Assembly: GCF_964204645.1 (NCBI RefSeq)
Contig: NC_134029.1
Coordinates: 17,688,450 to 17,752,449 of the forward strand
Length of the DNA: 64,000 nucleotides
From: Tubulanus polymorphus
Lineage: Eukaryota > Nemertea > Palaeonemertea > Tubulaniformes > Tubulanidae
Reading direction: 5' to 3'
The notes below the pieces were generated by a model, which did no database searches, was not told where the DNA came from, and worked only from the letters and a program-made list of their open reading frames with translations. The position numbers were made by a program, and so were the translations under genes. This document shows, in pieces, positions 15,201 to 27,200 of the stretch; within the stretch, counting starts at the first letter, position 1; each line of letters begins with the position of its first letter.

Positions 15201-18200
15201 GAAACTATTGATTGAATTCATAGATTTTTTGTGGGTAATTTTTTCATCAATTGCGTTGAAATGCAAAATAATCTTTTATTGAATCAATTTGTATTCATAT
15301 TACAGTATCATCGCTGGAGCCGTCAGATGGAGAACACCTCGAGTTACCAGAGTTTGATTTCCCGCCACCACCGCTGGAATTACTGCAAGATGATTTCAAT
15401 GTGGATGATCTGCCTCCTCCACCTGATGAGGTAATTACAAATGAAATATTGTTGTAAGATTACAGATACAATCTCCCTGACCTATAACTAATGCTCTTTC
15501 AAACAAAATTGTAAGTGAGGAAACGTCTCTACAATGAACAGTGAACACTTCGGTACAAAATGAATATTTGACCTCTCTACAACAAATAGTAGCTGCGTTC
15601 ACACTAGGATTTCAGTACGGTACTAAGCGATCACACTGATTCAAATTATTTGAGGCCTATTCGCGGCTTATTCAGTTCCGTACTGAAATTCGCGGCTTAC
15701 CAAGCACGGAATGTGATCCCGCGCCAAAAACCCGATCTCATTACGGAACTGAGCTGAATGGCTGCGTATTTTCTGTAGTGTGAACGCAGATTCGGCGCTC
15801 AGCTAGCCGCGTATTTACATCCGCGTAGTACAATACACTCAACACTAATTACACTCCTCTCTATCGGCACACGGGGTGACTGCTATACTGGGCTTACTAA
15901 GTGCCAAATTGCTGAGTTAACGTGTGAACGTAACTGGATGTGTAAGCACCGTATTTTGGTTAATTCGGCACCAGCTAAGTTCGGTACCTCATAATCGCCG
16001 GCTAGTGCCACTATTATGTCTGCGCAGTCAAAAGTTGTTACAGTAATCAATACTATGTGATTACACACTATGAATACACTATCATTTTACACCATTCATG
16101 GTTAATTATTGGGTAATTCTATTGAACGGTTATGTATACATGGTACTAATTGACTTAATCAATGACTAATATGGGAAGCCAAAACTCTAAATTTCGCCAT
16201 AGTGAACAGAGGCATCTATTGTCGAAAGGTTTTATGTCAAGGATAAAAAATCTATTGCCCCTCATCGTGCCCTATCTGTTGGCCAGAGCATGGCCCTGGG
16301 CATTACAAAATTTAATATTAATCCATCTTTGCATAGTTTTTGGTTGCTGGAGATAGCACATCGGATTCAGACATCATGGAAGATGATTTTGAACCGCCCG
16401 CACTACCACCGAAGAATTATAGAAAGTTTGGCCGTCAAGCAACGAAAATCTGGTTCAAGGAGACGCAAGCAAATTCTTTGCAAACATTGGATGGGGTGTA
16501 CCATGAGTGGTTTCACGGAATTATTACTCGAAGGTGAAAATTGTATTACATTTTGAGGTTGCTTTTGCTATCATTTTCAAACATTTATTGACCAGTCATG
16601 CAAACGATAAAGCCATGGTGCTGTCCTGCGTATATTTCAAGAGCTTGATTTTAGGTCTGATAGTTCGTCGTACCCCAATAGTACAACTTGGCTATTGGTT
16701 GATACAAAATTTGGTTGATATGTCGATTCATATTTTTCTTACTGGGATTGTACTACATGAACCAAGGTTCGACTGTATGATTTTGTATTTAGTCATTAGA
16801 CAAACGGGTCCCAGCATGCTTCACTCATGTTGTAAAAATTCAATGTGACAGGTGTTCAAACCCTATTTTAGGGTTTCCTCGCTTTTCACAAATGATTTAT
16901 TGTGGGTCCCGGAGTAGGGTTGCAGACAACACAGAAACTCACTTACTGATTCATATTTCTGACAGTAGACATAGATTATCACTAAAATTTTCCAAGGGTC
17001 ATATACCCTACAAACTTTTCAATTACCCTAAAGCTCTATCTCTTACAGTTTTCACTCTATTGAGCTCCAAAGTTACTACTGATTTCCCTACTTTTTAGTT
17101 AACAATGATGGACACTCTGAGGGTTTTTCTCAAATTACACATGAGCACTGAAAGAGTTAAGAAAAAGTGGGTTGATTGGATACAAAATGGCTGTCCAGTG
17201 AATTCATCACTATGAATGAGATGTGATTTTCTTGAAGCTTGTGATGGGCTTGATACATACATGGAATACACCTATTGAAAATGAAGTTACTCACTCCTAA
17301 ATAACTTGCAACTACGGCGGCGTTCCACTTTCTAGTACTATTATCATTATTCGTTATGTTGTAGGGATGCTGAAAGGTTACTCATCAATCAAACGACTGG
17401 TTGTTTCCTGATTCGTGTCAGCGAAAGTAGATTTGGATTCAGTTTATCATTTAGATCATCACAGCGGGTTTTACACTACATGATTGATCAAACACGCAGC
17501 AAAAAATACGTGATCGTCGGTGAACCGAAAGCCCATCGTTCATTGGCCGATTTAGTATCGTATCACCAGAAAGTTAAGATATCGAATTATGACGGATTAC
17601 TTACTGAAGCTTGTGGTCAGGTATAACATGTATTAGCATCATCTTTTAAATCGCAATCACACCGAGACGATTTGGCCCGAATCAGGCCTTGTATAATTTT
17701 AGCATTGGTCAATTTATTGCGTATGAATTGCAACCGTTGCCGGAAATGTCCCACTTCGCTTTCTTTGAGCATTGTTTAGAACACGCTCTCTAATTAGGCA
17801 CGGGCAAAAATTTGGCACGGGCCTGGTTCAATGTTCTTGGTTGGGCCAAACAGGCTAAGGCCCATTTCAAATGAGCAACTGTGTGAATGGTTGGTCCGGG
17901 CCTGATTTGGCACCGGGCAAAATAACTCCGGTGATCGGGGCTATAGAAACTAAGGAGTCGATGCGGATTTAGAGTGATTAAGGAGGGCCGGATGCATTCA
18001 TTTAATCCAATGCCTTACAAGATCAAAAGCAATCATAAATTCCAGATTTTCTTAATCAGGATTCTACCTTGAATAACTATATGTCATAATCTAGGGGCCA
18101 GTTGCTCAAAAGTTGGTCAGTATTACCAGTGGATAGTTGATGTAGGGATAATTAAAAGTTCATCCGTTCCCATGGTATTTATCCGCTGGTTATCTTTAAC

Positions 18201-21200
18201 CAACTTTTGAGCAACTGGCCCCTAGATTATGACATAGTTATTCAAGGTAGTGCAATGCAGGACATTTCGATTGATTTGAAACATTTTCAAATGTATCTAC
18301 CATTGTCATAAACATAAACATGAAGTGGTTGATGCTGGGATGACATAATCAAAATATCAGATTTTTGGGAGAATTTCTGTTAAAAAGATACATTGTTTCC
18401 GATTTTCAGAGCCACTTTTTTGCCAGGCCATTTCATCAGAATTTTTTTTTAGTTTTTTTTTTTTGTTCAAAAAGGTATAGAATATACTGGGTAAATTATT
18501 TTTATTGCCCTCCAGGACTTTTTCCTTTTTAATAACAAAGGTTAGAATAAAACTGCATATACAGTTTTCTTTATTACATGTATTCAAGACAAAAAGAATT
18601 GATTTTTTATATTTTATGAGTATCTGTATTATCTTGTATTAATGAAAAGCAGTTTGGGATAATCATTCTGTAGCTGTTTTACTTAGTTTACTTTATGAAA
18701 GACACTGATTGAACAAAACTTAGCATTAAGATGGGACAATTGTAACTGTAGAACACCTTCATTTGTCAACCACTCGGCGCGGTTCGCCACCGCGCGGGAT
18801 TTACGCGAAACAGCAGAAACAAACATGGCCACCTTATGAATTTTCGATGTTAGAAATTGTGCATGAATTTCAATTATTTCAGCTGTTAGGACTTCAAGGC
18901 ACAATATAACTAGATGATGTGATATAGCTAAATTAATAAATGATAATGCCGCAGTGAAGCCAGTCACCAACTGTCCCGATTCAGTGTACAGCTGCCAAAA
19001 ACGTATGAATTCACGTAGTTACGTAACTATTTGCAGTAAAGTGCAGACAAAACATGAAGCCTTAATGGCTGTTTACAAAAACATAATGATATACAACTTA
19101 AGTTAAAATAATGGCCATTTCTAAAAATATATGAGTAATTTGTAGTGTCTGCTGTACATTTGGTTTATGAACTATCATGAGGGGTGGTAGGTAGTCGTTC
19201 AATTCAAGTCTTCAGAGCGGAACGTTTTGTTTTGGAACAATAATGAGGGGTGGTAGGTAGTCGTTCAATTCAAGTCATGATTTATCACATGTTACATCCG
19301 TGTTGTTGAAAATCCCGCGAGAATGGGGCAACATTAAACTGGTTATAAATGCCACATTTCATACACATCTTTTTGTACATGTACATAACTTATCACAATC
19401 CACACGTGTGTACTACACTCGCTGTATCAGCGTTCGCAGCTCTCAACCTACAAACAAAACGGTGTCAAACAGCCTACCGCCACCGGAACCCACCAACCCA
19501 GGCACCTTTCCTAATCAATTTCTGACAGGTTTTCGCAACATGTTTATCAACATACCGGGGGACCCAGTGGTTAAGATGGATTTCTGAAAATATGAAAAAT
19601 TTTGAAATATTGATATTTTGCCACGTATGTCATTTGATTCATAAATTTCAACTCATAAACTTTTGGAGGATTTAATTAAAGAAATAGTGGTAACGCCTTC
19701 AAATGATCGCACATGCGATCGGCCGTCCCGCTTGTGCTTGAAATGGAAAATTAGTATCTCGTACGATGATGAGTGATCGAAAATAAAACATGAAATCTTA
19801 ATCATTCGATTCTTTCAAAGAAATTCATTGGAAATATGTGGTTTGGAAATAAACTGAATTTTTTATTACCTCATTTCACGTTGCCTCAGTCTCCCTGGAC
19901 GTATTACACTAACTATGATCGTTGTGATCTGTGTGCTGGCCACAAATGCTCATAGATCACACTACACTACCCTTTAAACACCCAGCTACCCACAGCTTTG
20001 ATATAACCATCCTATTATCTAGTGTGTTTCTCCCTTGATATCAGGAGTATTTATTATAAAGGTAGGGTGTAGCAGAACTGTGATATAAGCTATCTACACA
20101 CTAATATGGGGGGACTCAGATGCATCAGCGTTATTCATCACAAAGGGAGTGAAGTTATAGGAATGGGTTCAATGATGCTATAACTTTGCCCTCACCCAAA
20201 ATGTATATTCCTTTGTATGAATTCAATGGGGAGCTGCAACACCAAGTTATCCCGCCAGATGGCTTAATGAACACCTCAGTCTTTCATTGTCAAAATTAGT
20301 TCATTATCAATGAACTTCAATTGAATTTTTGCCCCCGAATCCATACATCACATGAACCACCAAATATACTTCAAATTCATTTTTCTACTCCATTGATATG
20401 TATTATCAATATTAGCATAGCTATGATAAAAGTGATCTCTTTTAAGTTCATTCGGTTTTCATTGAAATATAGACAAAATTCAACATAGAGGACTGAGTTA
20501 CTACCTGGCAGATCCTTGCTTGCCACAGAAGGTTCCTCGAAATACCGATCTACCTACTTTCTTCATTTTTCCTTTTTTTGGCTTGATTGTTCCAAACATT
20601 TAATCATGAAAGAAACCAAGAAACCAGGTATCTTTTTTGAGCCTGATATGACAGTTTCAGTTGATCCATTATTAATTGAATCAGCAGTTAATTTGATATG
20701 AATTGGGCCTAGGACAGTGATTTTGTTGAGAATCCTATCATATTATAGGGTGACTACGATTCTGGAAAACACAGGGAACTTATTTCTCCCAGGGACAACA
20801 AGGGGAATTTGATAAAACTAGAACATGTTTATTTTTCCAGTGCGTTCATCCCACAAATTTGGTTTCATGGTCTCCTTTGCCTGTCATCAGGACTCAACAA
20901 CAACTTTAAAAGTTTTGTTTCATATGGTTAATTCTAAAATTCCTATAAAAATATATCAGCTGAATAGTACAATAACCACACTCAAACGTGGTGAATGGAT
21001 AATAAGATGAAAACCCACTATGTACAAATAAAAATAGTTCTAAAATCAAGAATTTATTTATTCCAAAAAATCTAAGATACACGACGTTTCGATCTCACCC
21101 TAGTGGGTTTTTATCTTATTAGCTGAATGTTGGAATATTTTCTGCGCTAGCTGGGTCCTTCAAGATAACAACTCTGGTCTTTCTTACTGCCGTTCATCAG

Positions 21201-24200
21201 AACACAGGGAAAGTTTTTCTTTTATCAGGAAAACACAGGGAATTTGAGAGTGGATAGATTGTAGTCACCCCATTATATCGCCTTACTACATAAAATCAGC
21301 CAACCATGATTTCCTTATTTTAGAATGATGGAGAGTGTGACTATGCGGAGCTCATAGAGAATGTATATGAAGACTATTTTTCTGTAAGTGAACTAAGGGA
21401 TAGACTGCAATTAACTGAAAAAGGAGTGAAATAACAAAATATGCTAATTATGATATTGTATTTACAATTTCCCCTTGTATTCCACCAGAGTCTTCCCCCT
21501 CCGCTACCTGATAGAAATTATTCAATGGCTAGTAATTCTGAATGTAGTCGACCTTCATCGAATCAAACGGTAAGAATAGGAATTTCTACTCCTCATACAA
21601 TATTTTATTCATGATTCTCTGCGCTTGAACGTGAAATATTAGTAGTTTGACATACGCCTATGTTTTATAACATTATAAATAACACATGATTCAATCAAAG
21701 GGCATTATGTTGCTTAGAGAATTTGACTTGCAACCACTTAAAAGAAACCTGTTTTGACCTACTCATGGGAAACCCACGCTCTAATTTTTTTGAAAAAGCG
21801 AAGGATGATTTGCCTGGCTTATTGTCAATGTTTATAGAATAGACTGTTTGAGCCAGTCTGAGGAAAAACGATCTTTCTCATTCAAACCTACTGGTGCAGG
21901 AGAACCAACCACATGTTTGAAGTTTTCTAGTTTAAGAGATATCGGCAAATGTATTTCAAGAATTTCAGTAAACAAGTTTTATGTATGACATGGATTTATG
22001 ATAACGAGTTTCACTGAAAAAAGTTTTTCAACATATATTTGTTTTCCCCGCTCCATTAAATTCTGTCATTCGACCTGTATAATATCAGTTTTTTGTGTTT
22101 CAGAAAAAAAGTGCTATAGTAGTTTAATACCCAGTACATGATTAAAACGACATGAATTAAATCATGTATAGATTGTTGTTCTGTTCGCTAGGTGAAAATT
22201 ACATTATAATAGCAATAAATTCAGAATTTTGAGATGGACCTGTTCATTAAACTATTAATACTAGCTTCGAAAAATGCGCTGGTGAAATTTCAAAGTTTTA
22301 TAAAGCACAAATCATGTCCGTAGCCAGGGGGTTTCACATGAACCTTTAGAATATTTCCAAGTGCCTTTTCCAAAGATTCACCGGTATGGTACTTCAGAAC
22401 CAGCAGATTTAAGAAAACGCAACGCTTCTAGTTGACAAGAAGTTGTTGGCTGTTTTGATAAAAAAAACGGTACGCAATATGCACTGATCAAGAATGACAC
22501 TAGATGCTATCAAAAGTTACCACAAACTTTCCTTTTTTCCCGTATTTCATCTCATCCAGGGGCAAGTTGAATTTCACTATGGTCATAGATATACACAATA
22601 CTGAACATACATTTTGTTTCTAATGGGTGGATTTATATCATATAATGGTTTTCTATATTTTATGATTCGGAAATTGAACATGGAGAACACAAATTGTCAT
22701 GAGTGTTTAATGTATTATTTGTGTAGAAGATGCCAGTTGCGCTCCGCTTCATTGGAATTGCTATAGTCCTTGTGAATAAAATTAAAGTAGATGAAAATTT
22801 TTTTTAAAAATCGCCAAAGTGCTGATAGATTCATGATGTGGCTGTCTTTCTGCGTCAAATGGACTTATTTTGAAGAATATCTAAGGAATTCTACACTTTT
22901 ACTTTTGATTATGAAAAAAGGGACAGAAATCCTTTCACATTTGCAAGAAACCAATGAAATTTCATGCTTTCGGTACGATTTCCAAGCGTTATTCAAAGAC
23001 AATAGAGGATGATAGAGTTAAGCCGGACGTAGGTCGACCTTGCGACGCGACATGATCGTCACATTGCGTCACAAGTGGGGGCGTAAGTCGGTTGCGATTG
23101 TCAGTGACTGTGTGCGACTAGTTGCTCCCAGTCGCAAGAGCGCCTCGATCGGTTGCGACAGTCGCGTCGCGTCGCAGAAAGTAGAACATGTGCGACTCAT
23201 TGCGACTGGCGTCGCTGGCAGTCGTAAGGTAGATCGTTGGTCGGTTGATCGTTGCGACGCGATCGTCGCAGGCGGTCGCAGTGAGTTGCGCCACAGTGAG
23301 TAACAAGACGTCGCAAAGCCGACCTACGCCCGGCTTTAAAGTGCTGATAGATTCTGTAAATATAAGATGTTTTTTACCAATCCCCGCTGAACTTGAGAAA
23401 ATCAAGATAATTTTGATGATTTACATTTATTTAACTGCGAACTTGAGACTTACTTGAGAGTTGGCCCGAGGATAGCTGTATTATATATACTCAAAAAATA
23501 TTTACTCAAAGACAGCAGATTCCGTTTTAGTATCATATCTTATGTGAATGAAAACTTCAGAACATTTCCAACAAGTTTCTTGCTGGTTGTGATGGTCTAT
23601 CTTGAAAAATAAAAAAAGTTATACACTGTTGAACATTTTTAAGTCACGTTTTTTCTAAAAAAATAAAACAATCACTCCAATTTGAAAAATAACGGACCAT
23701 TGTTGCTACCCTTCAAGGTCGGCAACAATAAAGAAGTTTCCAGTTTCTAGGCGCCATTTTGTGGCGGTCCCTCGAGGTCCCCATTGTTGCGATAATTTGC
23801 GCTCATTTTCAAAACATAAGTTTCGATTGAATATCACATAGTTCTGCAGTCCCTTGCTCGATTAACTTAATTTATACACCATTTTAAAGGAAATGAAATG
23901 CAGGTATTTGTTGGTAATTCTTGGATTTTTTGAACGCAACAATTGAGAACAGTAATGATATGAAACCAAGGACCGCATATCTTAACCGCGCGTAAATGAA
24001 ATCGCGATATTCATTAATTTTGAAATATCTAAGTATATCTTGAAGCTTTATTTCCAATTTTCACAGAGGTTAAAGGGGGTTATTTGCAGTTTAGGCCTGC
24101 TTTAAAATTTTTTGAATATCTTTCCTGAGGACTGATCTGTACCCGCTTGAGTTCGAGATTACGCGCAAAAGGGGTCTCCCACTGCGCACCGCCATTTCAC

Positions 24201-27200
24201 CGAACATTGAGATTTACGAAAATAAATTGCAAAAATAAGATTTTATACTGGTTTGATATCATTAATATTGCTTCTGATGGTTATATATTACCTTTATTTT
24301 CGTATGTTTAAAAATGGACTTTGAGTGCTTTGAGGAATTCGAGTTTTGTAGCGATATGAAATTGAAGGATTTCTTGTAAGAGTGGGGACGTTCTGCGTTG
24401 GTTGCATAGGTGGCCTAGTTGAGAACCTAATTTGCTTTTCAACAGAATGTTCCACTCATGGATGGACACTAGAACAAAATTTAAGTTTTTATATATTTTT
24501 GAATATGCGGCGCAGCTTTAAGTAGCCCAACTGGACGTTGAGCCCCTAAAACAGAATATCAAATGGGGGACAGGATCCCCTTTAAATATAATATTGATAT
24601 TTTATATCAGTCAGGTTATCTGGTCGATGTTTTCCAGCAAAAAGGTTGAGATTCATTAAATTCATCGTATGATCCCAGGATGAGGGATTACCGGAGAGAG
24701 ATATGTGTTGAAATATGTCCTAAGCGTTTAAATTGACTGGCACATTTCACCATGGACTCTAAAACGTTTTGGGCCCATGATTTCACCGAACGCAAAATCG
24801 GCGCTAGGCTGGACGGGCTGCATGGCGACAATTCCCCAACTGGGCCGTTCAAACTTCAAAGCGGGACAAACCGGATCCCGAAATCAGCTAAACTAATTGC
24901 CCCCGCCAAAATACAGTACAAACAAGATACGGATTATAATCTTAAAATATCCCCATGGAAAAAGTGAAGAAATCAAATTGCATTTAAATCTTTCTTTTCA
25001 CAAATCTCAATGTTCAGTGAAATGGCGGTGCGCAGTGGGAGACCCCTTTTGCGCTTAATCTCAAACTCAAGCGGGTACAGATCAGTTGTCAGGAAAGATA
25101 TTCAAAAAAATTCAACGCAGGCTTAAACTGCAAATAACCCTCAGCTGAAAGATGCCAAACTGGACTTTGACCCCCTAAAACAGAATATCAAATGGGGGAC
25201 AGATATGAACCCCTTTAAATATTATATTGGAATTTCATATCAGTAAGGTTTTCTGGTCGATGTTTTCCAGCAAGAAGGTTGAGATTCAGTAAATTCATCG
25301 TATGATCCCAGAATGAGGGATTACCAGAGAGCGATATGTGTTGAATATGTCCTAAGCGTTTAAATTGACTGGCACATTTCACCATCCACTCTAAAACGTT
25401 TGATTTCACCAAACACAAAATTGGCGCTAGGCTGGACATATCTTAACCGCGCGTAAAAGAAATCGTAATATTTATTAATTTTAAAATACCTAAGTATCTC
25501 TTAAAGCTATATTTCCTTTTTTCACAGAGGTTAAAGAGGGTTATTTGTAGTTTAAGCTTGCGTTGAATTTTTTTGAATATCTTTCCTGACGACTGATCTG
25601 TACCCGCTTGAGTTTGAGATTACGTGCAAAAGGGGTCTCCCACTGCGCACCGCCATTTCACTGAACATTGAGATTTATGAAAAGAAATCGCAAAAATAAA
25701 ATCTTATACTGGTTTGCAATTATTAATATTGCTTCTGATGGTTATATATTACCTTTATTTTTCGTATGCTGGAGAATGGACTTTGAGTGCTTCGATGAAT
25801 TCGAGTTTTGTAGCATTGGGAAATCAAAGGATTTCTTGTAAGAGTGGGGACTTTCTGTGTTGGTTGCAAATGTGGCCTAGTTGAGAACCTAATTTGCGTT
25901 TCAACCGAATATACCACTCATGGTTGGACACTAGAAAAAAAATCTACGTTTTTATATATTTTTGAATATGCGGCGCAGCTGAAAGATGCCAAACTGAACT
26001 TTGACCCCCTAAAACAGAATATCAAATGGGGGACAGATATGAACCCCTTTAAATATTATATTGGAATTTTATATCAGTAAGGTTTTCTGGTTGATGTTTT
26101 CCAGCAAGAAGGTTGAGATTCAGTAAATTCATCGTATGATCCCAGATTGAGGGATTACCAGAGAGCGATATGTGTTGAATATGTCCTAAGCGTTTAAATT
26201 GACTGGCACATTTCACCATCCACTCTAAAACGTTTGATTTCACCAAACACAAAATTGGCGCTAGGCTGGACGGGCTGTATACGACAATTCCTCAACTGGG
26301 CCGTTCAAACTTCAATAGCGGGACAAACCGGATCACGAAACCAGCCTAACGAATTGTCCCCGCCAAAATACGGTACAAACAAGATATGGATTATCATCTC
26401 AAAATATCTCCATGGAAAATGTGAAGAAATCAAATTGCATTTAAAAATTTCTTGTCGCAAATCTCGATGTTCAGTGAAATTGCAATGCGCAGTGGGAGAC
26501 CCCATTTGCGCGTAATCTCAAATCCAAGCGGGTACAGATCAGTTGCAGGAAAGATATTCAAAAGATTTTAACGCAGGCTTAAACTGCAAATAACCCTCTT
26601 TAACCTCTGTGAAAATAGGAAATATAGCTTCAAGAGATACTTAGATATTTCAAAATAAGTAGATATTGCGGTTTCTTTTATGCACGGTTAAGATATGCGG
26701 TCCTTGGTTTCACATCGTCACTGTTCCCAATTGTTGCGTTCCAAAATTCCAAGAATCGCCAGCAAATATCTGCATTTCATTTCCTTTAAAATGCTGTATA
26801 ACCTAAGTTCACCGAGCAGGGGACTGCAGAACTATATGAAATTCAATCTAAACTTATGTTTTAAAAATGAGCGCAAATCATCGCAACAATGGGGACCTCG
26901 AGGGACCGCCACAAAATGGCGCCTAGAAACTGGAAACTTCTTTATTGCAAATACATATCCATACTCAACAGTGGTGGAACCCAGGATTTCCAAAGTAGGG
27001 GTGGTCTGCTGGTCATCCCAGAAGATCTGGAAAAATTAAGTGCAAAATTTCATGCATTCTGAGCATTTTTAGGCACTGCTTGATCATCTCATATATTCAA
27101 AATGTACCCAGTACTTTGAAACGTATCATTGAAAATAAATAATACAAAGGAAACATTCCAAGAGGGGTCTCCTAGCACCCAAACCACCTACTGGATCCGT

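Noticed and set aside
16162-17098. Several 64-113-residue plus-strand frames
   Set aside because: They overlap the SH2 exon in other frames or lie in the following intron without motifs.
18683-18970. Hydrophobic 95-residue minus-strand frame
   Set aside because: No family resemblance and no exon neighbours; could be chance in AT-rich intron DNA.
19300-19587. 95-residue plus-strand frame ending in proline-rich sequence
   Set aside because: No recognisable motif, inside a myosin intron next to a direct repeat, no splice context. Not supported as a gene.
23040-23457. Arg/Ser/Val-rich frames of 70-95 residues on both strands
   Set aside because: Product of the CpG-rich MITE, which is open in many frames.
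24752-24967. 71-residue frame, plus similar frames at 25215 and 26049
   Set aside because: All lie in repeated blocks of the 3.2-kb foldback element and recur with it.
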